A stretch of DNA of 64,000 nt from Alphaproteobacteria bacterium (GCA_016794125.1 JAEUKT010000004.1:631460-695459); one strand, 5' to 3'; shown: positions 15,992-24,706, numbered from the stretch's first letter. Notes: generated by a model not told the origin, from the letters alone. Numbers and translations: made by a program.

Positions 15992-16981
15992 ATGAAAGAC
16001 ATTCCGCAGATTGCGGACAATTTTGGCAGGCGCTTCCCCTATCTGCGCCTGTCGGTTACGGATGTTTGCAACTTCCGATGTTCGTATTGCTTGCCGGACG
16101 GTTACAAAAAAACCGGCTGTGAAAGCTATATGTCCCCAGAGGAAATGTTCCGGCTGGTGACGGCCTTTGCCGGGCTTGGCGCGTGGAAGATCAGGCTGAC
16201 GGGTGGAGAGCCAACGGTGCGGCCTGATTTCATCGAGATCGCGCGCGGCATTTCAAAAATCCCAGGCATTCAGAATCTGGCCTTCACGACCAATGGATAC
16301 AGGCTGCCGGAACGGGCGAAGGACTATTTTGATGCGGGGCTGAATGCGATCAATATCAGCATCGACTCTCTTAAGCCGAAGCAGTTTGAACAAATCACAG
16401 GCCACAACAGGCTGGACGAAATTCTGGAGGGGATGCAGGAATGCTTCCGCGTCGGATTCAAAACGCTCAAAATAAATGCCGTGCTTCTTAAAGGAATGAA
16501 TGACGGAGAGATTGACGATTTCATTGATTTCGTAGCGGATAAACCCATATCGGTGCGGTTTATCGAGCTGATGCGTACAGGCGACAACGGCAACTACTTC
16601 GCACAACACCATTTGCCTGGCACATACGTCACGGAGCGGCTGCTGCAGCGGGGCTGGAGTTTGAAGCCGCGAGAAGAAGGTGCTGGACCAGCGCAGGAAT
16701 TTGAAAGCACCGACAGCATGGGCACTATCGGTTTGATAGCGCCGTACTCTAAGGACTTCTGCAAGACCTGTAACCGCCTGCGCGTGTCAGCGAAGGGAAA
16801 CCTGCATCTGTGCCTATTTGGTGAAGGCGGCTATTCCCTACGTCAGTTGCTGCAATCGGACGATCAGCAGGAAGAGCTTCAGAATAAGATTTTATCTCTC
16901 ATGAATTTTAAGAAATCGACCCATTTCTTGCATGAGGGAAATACGGGCATCACGCCGCACCTGGCCTCTATCGGCGGTTAA
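15992..16981 (+). CDS. moaA: GTP 3',8-cyclase MoaA
   Basis: MoaA is the radical-SAM enzyme that, with MoaC, turns GTP into cyclic pyranopterin monophosphate. The 329-residue product has the SAM cluster motif CNFRCSYCLPDG near residues 26-37, the GGEPTVRPD motif, and the C-terminal second cluster (FCKTCNRLRVSAKGNLHLCLF, seen as CxxC then C 13 residues later). The ATG at 15992 follows GGAAAGGAG. Upstream in-frame codons belong to the leader RNA. It is the first gene of a seven-gene Moco operon. Confidence 0.96.
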   Translation: MKDIPQIADNFGRRFPYLRLSVTDVCNFRCSYCLPDGYKKTGCESYMSPEEMFRLVTAFAGLGAWKIRLTGGEPTVRPDFIEIARGISKIPGIQNLAFTTNGYRLPERAKDYFDAGLNAINISIDSLKPKQFEQITGHNRLDEILEGMQECFRVGFKTLKINAVLLKGMNDGEIDDFIDFVADKPISVRFIELMRTGDNGNYFAQHHLPGTYVTERLLQRGWSLKPREEGAGPAQEFESTDSMGTIGLIAPYSKDFCKTCNRLRVSAKGNLHLCLFGEGGYSLRQLLQSDDQQEELQNKILSLMNFKKSTHFLHEGNTGITPHLASIGG

Positions 16982-17002
16982 AGACACACACAGGAAAGCA
17001 CT

Positions 17003-18034
17003 ATGAAGCAAGCGAAAGAAATTTTAAAATTCGAGGTCAGCAACAACCCTAATTTCAAAATGATTGATGTGGGGCGCAAACGTCCGACACGCCGTCGCGC
17101 CGTCGCCTGCGGAAAAATCAAAATGAACCGAGAGGCTTTCGAGGCCGTCCGTGATGGGACGTTGCCGAAAGGAAACGTATTGGCTCTGGCTGAAGCGGCC
17201 GGCATCATGGGCGCTAAGAAAACGTCCGACCTGATCCCCATGTGCCATACCTTGCCTCTGGATCAGGTCACGATCCATTGCGATTTGAATACTACAGATC
17301 ACAGCGTTACGGTTTACGCGCAGGCGGCGGCGTTTGCGAAGACGGGCGTTGAAATGGAGGCGTTGACTGGCGTCAATGCCGCTCTATTGACCATTTGGGA
17401 TTTGACGAAGGGAACAGACCCGAACCTGTCAATCGAGGGTGTACGCCTTCTGGTTAAGACGGGCGGCAAGAGTGGGAACTGGATCAGCTCCGGTGGTATT
17501 CCGGCATGGCTGGAAGATCAGTTGCCAAGCGCACAATTTTTGGAGGGTAATAAAGCTGCCGTTCTGGTGATGAGCGACCGTGCGGCGCGTGGCGAATATG
17601 CGGATGAGTCCGGCGCCTGCCTTAAAGAGCTTCTTGCGGATGCAGGCGCGGAAATCACGGCTTATGAGGTCGTTCCCGATCACAAAGACAATATTGCACA
17701 AGCGATGGTCGATATTTGCAAATCATCGCAGCCGGACATTTTGCTGGCATCTGGCGGTACGGGGCCAGGCCCACGCGATGTGACACCGGAGGTTCTTGCG
17801 TCGATCAGCGACAGAATGCTGGACGGGTTGGGCGACATTCTGCGAACGGAAAGCCTGCATTATACCGATACGGCATGGCTGTCGCGCATGACGGCGGGCA
17901 TGGTCGGCGCGACGCTTGTGATTGCCCTGCCTGGTTCACCGAAGGCGGTTCGGGAATGCTGGGAGGTTCTCTCTCCCTTCCTGTCCGATGCGCTCGAAAA
18001 AATAAAGAAACAAGGGTTCGAGGTGAAAAAATGA
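17003..18034 (+). CDS. MoaC-MogA/MoaB fusion, Moco biosynthesis
   Basis: The 343-residue protein joins two enzymes. Residues 1-158 are MoaC (cyclic pyranopterin monophosphate synthase), with KKTSDLIPMCHTLPLDQV and MEALTGVNAALLTIWDLTKG. Residues about 175-340 are the MogA/MoaB fold that adenylates molybdopterin, with VLVMSDRAARGEYADESG, LASGGTGPGPRDVTPE and LPGSPKAVRECW. The fusion links an early and a late step of one pathway in one polypeptide. It lies between moaA and moaD in the operon. Confidence 0.95.
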   Translation: MKQAKEILKFEVSNNPNFKMIDVGRKRPTRRRAVACGKIKMNREAFEAVRDGTLPKGNVLALAEAAGIMGAKKTSDLIPMCHTLPLDQVTIHCDLNTTDHSVTVYAQAAAFAKTGVEMEALTGVNAALLTIWDLTKGTDPNLSIEGVRLLVKTGGKSGNWISSGGIPAWLEDQLPSAQFLEGNKAAVLVMSDRAARGEYADESGACLKELLADAGAEITAYEVVPDHKDNIAQAMVDICKSSQPDILLASGGTGPGPRDVTPEVLASISDRMLDGLGDILRTESLHYTDTAWLSRMTAGMVGATLVIALPGSPKAVRECWEVLSPFLSDALEKIKKQGFEVKK

Positions 18035-18273
18035 AAATAGTTGTTCAGCACTATGGGGCATTCAGAAACTTGGGCGACAGTACGTCGCTGGAGATTTCTT
18101 TGCCCACGACAATCGGCATCATCCGCACGGCAATGGCGGCGCAACTGGAAGGACAGCATAGTCTTCTAGTGGAAGATTCGGCAATTGCCAACGATACGGA
18201 TATTCTTCCAGACGCCTACGTTATTGAGGAACCGTGCGCTCTTTCGATCCTCCCTCCGGTTTGCGGAGGTTGA
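18031..18273 (+). CDS. moaD: Molybdopterin synthase small subunit MoaD
   Basis: The 80-residue ubiquitin-like protein ends in ...CGG. Its terminal Gly-Gly becomes the thiocarboxylate that donates sulfur to precursor Z. It has the beta-grasp pattern (MKIVVQHYGAFRNLG, ILPPVCGG) and overlaps the end of the moaC/mogA gene by ATGA. The E1-like partner (19641-20714) that would activate it is encoded downstream. Confidence 0.9.
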   Translation: MKIVVQHYGAFRNLGDSTSLEISLPTTIGIIRTAMAAQLEGQHSLLVEDSAIANDTDILPDAYVIEEPCALSILPPVCGG

Positions 18274-18274
18274 T

Positions 18275-18763
18275 ATGACGATCTACGTCCGGGTTACAAC
18301 AGATGAGCTTAGCCTGGAGGATGCACTTGCGAGGGTAAAAAGCCCCGACCACGGTGCAATCGATCTTTTTGTCGGGGCGGTGCGGAATAATCACAACGAC
18401 AAAGAGGTTTCAGGCATTACATACGATGCCCATGAAAAACTGGCCGAAAAGTCCTTTACCGATATTTGTCGTGAAGCGATGGGGTTATGGCCGGACACAC
18501 GTTATGCTGTTCTCCACTATAAGGGGGAATTGCCTGTCGGGGGGGCAAGCATCGTGATTGCCGTCAGCTCTCCACACAGGGCTGAAAGTTTCGAGGCGTG
18601 CCGTTATGTTATAGAAGAAATCAAGCTACGCGCGCCCATTTGGAAGAGAGAGCATTATCTTGAAGGTAAAAGCGAATGGCTCCCTGGGCATTCGTTAAGG
18701 CATGACGCGGAATATGCTGTAGAACCTTGTTGTGGCAAGTGCTGCGGGGGAAAACATGGCTGA
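18275..18763 (+). CDS. moaE: Molybdopterin synthase large subunit MoaE with Cys-rich tail
   Basis: MoaE inserts the two dithiolene sulfurs into cyclic pyranopterin monophosphate using MoaD thiocarboxylate. Landmarks are GAIDLFVGAVRNN, YDAHEKLAE, SSPHRAESFEACRYVIEEIK and RAPIWKREHY, including the catalytic lysine region. The last residues are EPCCGKCCGGKHG, a four-cysteine tail beyond the usual end, similar to the tails in NarH and the 60-aa nar protein. The gene starts 1 nt after moaD and overlaps mobA. Confidence 0.94.
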   Translation: MTIYVRVTTDELSLEDALARVKSPDHGAIDLFVGAVRNNHNDKEVSGITYDAHEKLAEKSFTDICREAMGLWPDTRYAVLHYKGELPVGGASIVIAVSSPHRAESFEACRYVIEEIKLRAPIWKREHYLEGKSEWLPGHSLRHDAEYAVEPCCGKCCGGKHG

Positions 18764-19280
18764 TTTCTCGCACATCGCGGGGATTGTTTTGGCGGGCGGC
18801 AGATCGAGCCGGATGGGTCGTGACAAGGCTTTTCTGGAGTTTAAAGGGAAGCCGCTTGTCGTGCATATGCTGGATATGTTGCGAAGCCTTGGCCTGAAGG
18901 ATGTATTTGTGAGTGGCCGTGTCGAGGGGTATCCCTGCATCGTTGACGATGCCCCTTTTTCTGGCCCTGCGGAGGCCATTAAAAGCGTCTTGAAAAAGAT
19001 ACCGGGCTATAAAGGATACCTCTTCGTTCCTGTGGATATGCCATTTTTAAAAAGCCAAACGTTACAGTTATTGTTAGCGCAGGAAGGTGGAGGGTACTTT
19101 ATCGAAGGGCCGTTGCCAGCCTATCTGACGCCGCCGTTTTCTCCGACCGACAGCGTGTCCGTCCATGATTATCTTGCCGCACAGGGGGTATATCCGGTCT
19201 CTTTGCCGCAAGAATTTGAGGGAGATATGAAGAACATAAATACGCCGCAAGATTGGAAGGATGTGTCAAAAGCGCCATGA
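18756..19280 (+). CDS. mobA: Molybdenum cofactor guanylyltransferase MobA
   Basis: MobA adds GMP to Mo-molybdopterin to make the bis-MGD form used by NarG. The 174-residue product starts with GIVLAGGRSSRMGRDKAF, the family GTP-binding loop, and has FVPVDMPFL, where the aspartate binds Mg. A GCGGGGG-rich stretch in the end of moaE precedes the ATG. The gene overlaps moaE by 8 nt and the next gene by ATGA. Confidence 0.93.
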   Translation: MADFSHIAGIVLAGGRSSRMGRDKAFLEFKGKPLVVHMLDMLRSLGLKDVFVSGRVEGYPCIVDDAPFSGPAEAIKSVLKKIPGYKGYLFVPVDMPFLKSQTLQLLLAQEGGGYFIEGPLPAYLTPPFSPTDSVSVHDYLAAQGVYPVSLPQEFEGDMKNINTPQDWKDVSKAP

Positions 19281-19630
19281 AAGTGAAAATTTCCGAAGAG
19301 ACTGTCGTATTTAAAATTTCAGAAGCTGAAATGGAACGCCTTTTAGCTGACCAGTGTTTAGAAATAAAAATCAATATTGGGCAAAGCCATTTTTGCATAG
19401 CGATAGATTTGAAGGCTCACGAAGAATTTCCTGATTATAAAGGAACTCCGTTGAGATTTTTTCCTGATCGGTCGGAGTCGTGCCTGATGTTGTATACGAC
19501 GTCGGAAGAGATACGAAAGCTCGCGGACATTGGAAAGGATCGAGACGGTTTGTTATTCAGATCCGGAGATGTTGAATGCCGCTTACAGGTGGATGTTCGA
19601 AATGATTCCAGATCCCGAAAGAAGCTCTAA
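19277..19630 (+). CDS. Uncharacterised small protein in Moco operon
   Basis: The 117-residue product is tightly coupled to mobA (ATGA). It starts MKVKISEETVVFKISEAEME and alternates short beta-strand-like segments with charged turns; no membrane segment or metal motif is seen. The opening pattern (MKxxIxxxxxxFKxxxxE) reminds me of the DUF7009 family found near Moco and ThiF-type genes, but I cannot confirm this. Its place between mobA and moeB suggests a part in cofactor or sulfur handling. Confidence 0.7.
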   Translation: MKVKISEETVVFKISEAEMERLLADQCLEIKINIGQSHFCIAIDLKAHEEFPDYKGTPLRFFPDRSESCLMLYTTSEEIRKLADIGKDRDGLLFRSGDVECRLQVDVRNDSRSRKKL

Positions 19631-19640
19631 TAGAGTGCAC

Positions 19641-20714
19641 ATGGAGACACAGCGGTATAGCAGGCAAATGAGACTTCCTGAGATCGGTCTAGAGGGGCAG
19701 GACAGGCTCTTAAAGGCTTCCGTCTTGTGCGTAGGTGCGGGCGGACTTGGTTCTCCCGCTTTATTGTATTTGGCGGCAGCAGGTGTCGGACGGATCGGCA
19801 TCGTTGATTTTGATTGTGTGGATGAGACAAATCTACAACGACAGGTCTTATTCTCGACGGATATGATCGGTCAGCCAAAAGCGCAAGAAGCAGTTCGCCG
19901 GATCAGGCAGCTTAACCCCGATATTCAGGCTGAGAATTATAATGCGGAACTGGACGTAGAAAGCGCAACGCGCTTGTTTCCTGCCTATGATATTATCCTT
20001 GACGGCACGGACAACTTCGAGACAAAATTTCTTATTAACGATGCTGCTGTTAAGTTTGGTAAACCATGGATTTACGGCGCTATACAGGGGTTTGATGGGC
20101 AGGTCAGCGTATTCAACGACCGGGGCGGTCCCTGCTATCGTTGTTTCCAACCCGAAAACCCGCGTGCCACAGTGATGAATTGCGCGGAGGCTGGCGTCAT
20201 TGGTGCTATAGCCGGGATTATTGGTGTGACCCAGGCATTGCAAGCTATTCAACTTATCACCCGCCATCCAAGTTTTGATCCTCTAGTAGGTAAGCTATGG
20301 ACTTTAGATGCGCGAACAATGCAAACCAGAAAGCTCTCTTTAAGAAAAGAGGCTCATTGTTCAATTTGCAGCCATGATCCCGGCGGCGTCATTTTAGAGT
20401 ATACTCGGCTTGATTGTGCGACGGTCACGGAATTTTCCGCATCCCAGCTCAGGAAAAATAACAACTATAATCTGATAGATGTACGGGAAGATATAGAGTG
20501 GCAGCAAGGTCATATAGAGGGGGCCACCTTGTGGCCCCTCTCAAAACTTCTAATGAGCGACATGCCGCATATCTCCAAAAATGCAGAGATTGTTGTTTAC
20601 TGTCAGACAGGCGCAAGGAGCACACGAGCTGCGCAAATATTAAGATCGCACGGCTTTAGCCGAGTAGCTAATTTAACTGGGGGGTATATTGCTTGGAGCA
20701 AAGAATGTAAGTAA
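19641..20714 (+). CDS. moeB: MoeB/ThiF-type adenylyltransferase fused to rhodanese
   Basis: This E1-like enzyme adenylates the C-terminal Gly of MoaD; the rhodanese domain can supply sulfur. The ATP loop is VGAGGLGSPALLYLAAAGVG, followed by DFDCVDETNLQRQ and the adenylation region DGTDNFETKFLINDA. Paired CYRC and CSIC are the zinc ligands. Residues about 265-357 are a rhodanese with active-site Cys in CQTGARSTRAA. The chosen ATG (19641) matches the family opening ERYSRQ (METQRYSRQMRLPEIG). The ribosome site is weak, and an in-frame GTG lies two codons upstream. It is the last gene of the operon. Confidence 0.94.
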   Translation: METQRYSRQMRLPEIGLEGQDRLLKASVLCVGAGGLGSPALLYLAAAGVGRIGIVDFDCVDETNLQRQVLFSTDMIGQPKAQEAVRRIRQLNPDIQAENYNAELDVESATRLFPAYDIILDGTDNFETKFLINDAAVKFGKPWIYGAIQGFDGQVSVFNDRGGPCYRCFQPENPRATVMNCAEAGVIGAIAGIIGVTQALQAIQLITRHPSFDPLVGKLWTLDARTMQTRKLSLRKEAHCSICSHDPGGVILEYTRLDCATVTEFSASQLRKNNNYNLIDVREDIEWQQGHIEGATLWPLSKLLMSDMPHISKNAEIVVYCQTGARSTRAAQILRSHGFSRVANLTGGYIAWSKECK

Positions 20715-21050
20715 AAAATAATAAGAGAAAGTAACAAGCGGCATCGTTATCGTGCATTGTGTATCGCGGATCAAAGGGATGAGTTTGTTAATAAGGGACC
20801 ACAAGGAAGATACGGCTTTTTCCCTATCCGGGTCATGGGGGGGGGCATGATATCTTCAAAGCAGGTTCAGTGTGGTTGGAATGAGTATTGTCTAGTTCAA
20901 AACTTACATGATTTGTTATGTTGGCGAGTGAGTGGGGGTGAGCCGAGTCTGAGCTAAATGCACTGCTCGTTTAGCGCAGAAATTAGCGCATATTAAAATT
21001 AATCGAAAAAATATGAAATAAATCAATAAATTAAAACATGGCCAATCGGT
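20715..21050. other. Gene-free boundary between Moco operon and island
   Basis: No credible gene is seen in this stretch. It contains a G9 run (20837-20845) and becomes A+T-rich toward 21040. It precedes the left copy of the tRNA-derived repeat. The sequence just before the repeat does not resemble the 5' half of tRNA-fMet. Confidence 0.7.
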
Positions 21051-21096
21051 CTCATAACCTGAAGGCCGCAGGTTCAAATCCTGCCCCCGCAACCAA
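21051..21096 (+). repeat. Left att-like direct repeat (3' part of tRNA-fMet)
   Basis: This 46-bp sequence is identical to 46785-46830. It reads as the 3' half of an initiator tRNA: loop CTCATAA with anticodon CAT, CCTGA stem strand, T-arm GCAGG-TTCAAAT-CCTGC, acceptor strand CCCCGCA, discriminator A and CCA. The bases before it (TCGGT) cannot pair with the anticodon stem, and no D-arm is present, so this is not a working tRNA gene. It is the expected footprint of integrase-mediated insertion at tRNA-fMet. Confidence 0.9.
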
Positions 21097-21146
21097 CTTA
21101 TCAAGGGCTTAGAGGAAATTTTTAACTATCTTCTGACATAATAGTG

Positions 21147-21166
21147 CTTACACGGTACTTACACGG
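21147..21166. repeat. Tandem 9-bp repeats inside left island end (integrase arm sites?)
   Basis: CTTACACGG occurs twice, separated by TA (11-bp period), about 50 bp inside the left att repeat. The same 9-mer plus a near copy lies about 60 bp inside the right repeat at 46704-46723. Placement at both ends suggests arm-type integrase binding sites. Confidence 0.55.
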
Positions 21167-21190
21167 TCGCCGTGTTTCAGGAGAAGTTAA

Positions 21191-22468
21191 ATGGAGAATC
21201 AAACTCATCCCGTCCTTGGTGGTAAAGCCTACCTTTTCCGCCGCTCCGACAGCCAGCATTGGCAGGCCGCAGCCTATCTCAAAGGCCGTAATTACAGACA
21301 TTCCACACGTGAAGCCCATTTACACCACGCCCTCAAGGTCGCGGAGGAATGGTATTTCAACCTGCGCGGCCTCGCCGCTATAGGACAGCTCGAAGAGAAG
21401 CCAGAAATCACCTTTAGGCAGGTCGCAGACCAGTTCATGAAGGAATATGGGGTTATGACCGAAGGTCAGCGTAGCCCCCGCTGGGTGCAGGGGCATGACA
21501 TACGCCTTCGCGTTCACCTGTTACCCTTCTTCGGAGATATGCCGATCTCCCAAGTCACAGTTTCCAAAGTTCAGGAATACCGCGTCAAACGTATGACGCG
21601 CCAAACGGAAAAGAATCCTAGCGCCAAGGACAACCGTCCTTTCGACGAGAAAAAAGCGAAGCTACCCGCTCAGAAGACGCTTCATAATGAAATCGTCACT
21701 CTGCGGCAGGTGCTAAAGACCGCCGTACGCCACGGCTGGATTGTCGCCGTGCCGGATTTGACCGCCCCCTTCCGTGGGTCGGGCAAAGTCTCCCATAGGC
21801 CGTGGTTCAGCCCCGCCGAGTATAAAGCGCTTTACGAGGCGACGCGCAAAAACGCGGAGGAAGCAAGACCGCAGAACAAATGGGATGCGGAGCAATTGCA
21901 TGACTATGTCTTGTTCATGGGCAATACAGGCTTGCGGCCTGACGAAGCCAACAATCTGCAACATCGCGATGTTGAAATTGTCACGGACAAAGCCACAGGC
22001 GAGAGAATCCTTGTTATCGAGGTACGCGGCAAGCGCGGCGTAGGCTATTGCAAAAGCACCGCCGGAGCCGTGCGCCCTTATGAACGTCTGTTAAAACGGG
22101 CGAAGACCGCCAACGACCCTAAGGCGGAGCCGTTCTATCCTCAACCGACGGACATGGTTTTCCCCGGAAGCCATGTCACAATGTTCGACAACGTATTAGC
22201 AAAGAATAATCTGAAACGTGACCGCGACGGGAAGGCGCGGACATCTTATAGCCTTCGACATACCTATATCTGTATGCGCCTTCTGGAAGGCGCCGATATT
22301 TATCAGGTCGCCAAGAACTGCCGTACTTCCGTCGAAATGATCGAGAAGCATTACGCGGCGCATTTGAAGAATACGCTGGATGCTTCGGCTATCAATGTCA
22401 TGAAGACCGGAGACTCCTTGGCTAAAAATCAGAGAAAGAAGCCGCAGGCAGATCAAGAGAAACGCTGA
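21191..22468 (+). CDS. Tyrosine-family site-specific integrase
   Basis: The 425-residue recombinase would excise and integrate the island at the 46-bp repeat. An N-terminal core-binding region (about 70-170) precedes the catalytic domain. Catalytic landmarks are GLRPDEANNL (Arg I), SYSLRHTYICMRLLEG (His/Arg box) and the nucleophile tyrosine in MIEKHYAAH near residue 395. The gene sits 95 bp inside the left repeat and reads into the island, the usual layout. A G+C-rich inverted repeat follows it. Confidence 0.93.
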   Translation: MENQTHPVLGGKAYLFRRSDSQHWQAAAYLKGRNYRHSTREAHLHHALKVAEEWYFNLRGLAAIGQLEEKPEITFRQVADQFMKEYGVMTEGQRSPRWVQGHDIRLRVHLLPFFGDMPISQVTVSKVQEYRVKRMTRQTEKNPSAKDNRPFDEKKAKLPAQKTLHNEIVTLRQVLKTAVRHGWIVAVPDLTAPFRGSGKVSHRPWFSPAEYKALYEATRKNAEEARPQNKWDAEQLHDYVLFMGNTGLRPDEANNLQHRDVEIVTDKATGERILVIEVRGKRGVGYCKSTAGAVRPYERLLKRAKTANDPKAEPFYPQPTDMVFPGSHVTMFDNVLAKNNLKRDRDGKARTSYSLRHTYICMRLLEGADIYQVAKNCRTSVEMIEKHYAAHLKNTLDASAINVMKTGDSLAKNQRKKPQADQEKR

Positions 22469-22500
22469 CTTTAGGAGGGGTAGCCCTCCGGCGTTTCGAG

Positions 22501-22521
22501 GGGAGGGGTTTAGCCCCTCCC
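22501..22521. repeat. G+C-rich inverted repeat after integrase
   Basis: GGGAGGGG pairs with CCCCTCCC across a 5-nt loop. It lies between the converging integrase and PIN-like genes. No T-run follows, so it is at most a weak terminator. Confidence 0.45.
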
Positions 22522-22547
22522 TGAGTGGAGGCTTGGCCGGATCGCTA

Positions 22548-23468
22548 TCATCGGTGTTCAGCGCCCATCTTCCATGAAAGTATGGGGATACCAAATCTTT
22601 TAAAAGACAACTTGCTTAATTCTTCGATAGTTAAAACTTTCACTCCAAAAACTGATGAGAGATCATTTTGAAATTGAGGAGAAAATATTGAATTGGAACT
22701 TGGCTTGCCCTTGTCTTCAGAGCAAAGGATACTATAGCCGTAAGCGTAATGACAGCTCGCGATGTCGAAATCAACCCAATCGGCCAGATATTTTCTAACT
22801 TCCTTTAAAAACTGCTCTGAGTTTGCGTAGGTTAAGGGAGAGGCTTCTTCTGCCTCAAGTCCTTCTCGCCATAGAAATCTATCGGGCGGAATGCCAAACA
22901 ATTTTATGCTTGCGATAGTTTGTCGATGCTTTGGTTGTTGCGTGAGCCCGTGCCTTAGCGAGAGTTGTTCCCCCAAGTCTTGTAGGCGTTCTAAAGGATA
23001 GTCTTTAAAGTGCCTAGCAAAATTGCTCTGGCGGTCAAGTCTTTCTTTTTGAGTGAATATTCTATCGACGGCGAACAGGTGCTTATCCACCGCATAGACT
23101 GCTCCATAGCCAATTCGCGGATAGCGTAAAACATGGAAGCCTGTTTTAAAAGCGGCCTTTATAATTTCTTCGCGCGTAGCGGGCACAGCGGGAGGGTTAG
23201 ATGCCTGGGGCGTACCTACATTTATTAACAATGCAATACGGTCAACTATTTTAAGAACTTCCGCCGATAGAGCGGGTTCAGGAAGTCCTGCCACTATTCT
23301 TCCGCGTCTTATGCACCAGTTCAAGTACAAGCAATGTACCCGTTTAATAAATGAATTTAGCCGATCTCGATTAATGGGCAGTTTAGAAAATGCTTTTGTA
23401 AACTGGGGTCTTGCGACCGTACTGTAAGTGTTCGTATCAAAGGTTGCACATATTGGAATCTTTGCCAT
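22548..23468 (-). CDS. Protein with PIN-like nuclease features
   Basis: The 306-residue protein is not one I recognise by name. The N-terminal ATFDTNTYS and later acidic positions (DWVDFDIASCHYAYG, then LCSEDKGK) follow the spacing of PIN-type RNases, in which several aspartates bind a metal. It is much longer than VapC toxins (about 130 residues). It lies 50 nt downstream of the Fic gene on the same strand, so the two may be co-expressed. No antitoxin-sized partner gene is seen. Confidence 0.5.
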   Translation of the reverse strand: MAKIPICATFDTNTYSTVARPQFTKAFSKLPINRDRLNSFIKRVHCLYLNWCIRRGRIVAGLPEPALSAEVLKIVDRIALLINVGTPQASNPPAVPATREEIIKAAFKTGFHVLRYPRIGYGAVYAVDKHLFAVDRIFTQKERLDRQSNFARHFKDYPLERLQDLGEQLSLRHGLTQQPKHRQTIASIKLFGIPPDRFLWREGLEAEEASPLTYANSEQFLKEVRKYLADWVDFDIASCHYAYGYSILCSEDKGKPSSNSIFSPQFQNDLSSVFGVKVLTIEELSKLSFKRFGIPILSWKMGAEHR

Positions 23469-23518
23469 GTCATTGCTCTTGTATACTTGTTTTAAAAGGC
23501 ACTCCCGACGGCTTCATA

Positions 23519-24706
23519 TTAAACTTGCGGATAAAGCTTCGGAAACCACCGCTCTACTATGTCTATGGGGAAACCAAGGCGAACCGCGCCGCGTGGCGTA
23601 TCCGACACCAGTAATCCGGCGTTTGTAAGCTGGGAAAGCACCGCGCTTGCCTGCCGGGGCTGATAGCCTGTGATTTCGGGGGCTTTTCCTCTGTCGAATT
23701 CTCCAAAAACAAATGCTTCTTTCAAAAGGGGCATTGACCCTTTATGCAGCCTTCCTGAGCGTATTTCTTCCTCAAGATAAATCGACATGCGGTTTAGGAA
23801 TTCTTTGGGCTCCAGCAGGGAAGCCATGTATTCCACTTGATCGATGCAGATGTCGAGGAAAAACTTGCTGAATTTGATTAGGGTTTCCTCACTTAAAGAG
23901 CCGCGACCATCACGATCACCCTGCCGGGGGCTGTCTGCGGCCATGAGAAGCTCTTTATAAGTTTCTTTTTTGCGGGCAAGCCCTCGGGAAACAGACCAGA
24001 GGCTGCTGCCGATGCCGAGGGATTGCAGGAAGGCATGGGAGAAGAGGCGGGTAACGCGGCCATTCCCATCATAAAACGGGTGTATCCAAAGCAGCCTGTG
24101 ATGGGAAGCAGCGACTGCACTGATGCTCTTAAGCCTTCCCAGCCTTTGGGGATTATACGCCTCCTCAAACCTTCCCATGAACCGCGCTATTCCCTCCGAC
24201 AAAACGGGGATATGCCGACCCACTGAGACTTCGCCATCCCTGTATTCGCCGGGAATGACTTTTTTCTTTTCTCCTGTATCCGGATTTTCAATCCAGAGCA
24301 TTTCTTCAGGAAGACGTGACTGGAATTCCCGATGAACCCATTTGATGAAATCGGCGGAAACGACCTCTTGTCCCCACGCGCGCGCGTCTATAAGGCGCTG
24401 GACTTCGATGTGCGCCCGCGCTTCCTTCTGGAGGTTTCTTTTCTTGGGGTCTGCGTCGTACTTGTCGTTCAATGCCCGGTCGATGTCGCGGGGGAGGGTA
24501 TTGTGTCCTTCAATGAAGTTGCTGTAGTAGCAGTTCATTGAACGGACAAGATCGCCCAGAGAGGTTTGCAGGACTGGATTTATCTGCCCTGAGAGCTTCT
24601 CTGACTTGGCTGTGAGGTCGAGCGCCATGTCATTTAGCTCCCCCAGACTGCTTTCTTGGGGGAGCATGGGCTCCATGAGGTTTAAGCTCTCCGGTTCTGG
24701 TGTCAT
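23519..24706 (-). CDS. Fic family protein (AMPylase-type) with inhibitory motif
   Basis: Fic proteins transfer AMP or another phosphate-containing group to target proteins. The 395-residue product carries the catalytic motif HPFYDGNGRVTR near residue 210. The N-terminal part has SNFIEG, which fits the [S/T]xxxE[G/N] inhibitory helix, making this a self-contained class II Fic. A C-terminal winged-helix-like region (GYQPRQASAVLSQLTNAGLL) is typical of such proteins. Upstream are TTTTTGCGTCTA repeats that may be its operator. The cellular target is unknown. Confidence 0.9.
   Translation of the reverse strand: MTPEPESLNLMEPMLPQESSLGELNDMALDLTAKSEKLSGQINPVLQTSLGDLVRSMNCYYSNFIEGHNTLPRDIDRALNDKYDADPKKRNLQKEARAHIEVQRLIDARAWGQEVVSADFIKWVHREFQSRLPEEMLWIENPDTGEKKKVIPGEYRDGEVSVGRHIPVLSEGIARFMGRFEEAYNPQRLGRLKSISAVAASHHRLLWIHPFYDGNGRVTRLFSHAFLQSLGIGSSLWSVSRGLARKKETYKELLMAADSPRQGDRDGRGSLSEETLIKFSKFFLDICIDQVEYMASLLEPKEFLNRMSIYLEEEIRSGRLHKGSMPLLKEAFVFGEFDRGKAPEITGYQPRQASAVLSQLTNAGLLVSDTPRGAVRLGFPIDIVERWFPKLYPQV

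Noticed and set aside
20837..20845. G9 run as a phase-variable gene switch
   Set aside because: No gene overlaps it and no convincing promoter is next to it, so nothing would be switched.
21041..21096. Complete tRNA gene at the left repeat
   Set aside because: Only the anticodon loop to CCA is present; acceptor 5' strand, D-arm and anticodon stem partner are missing.
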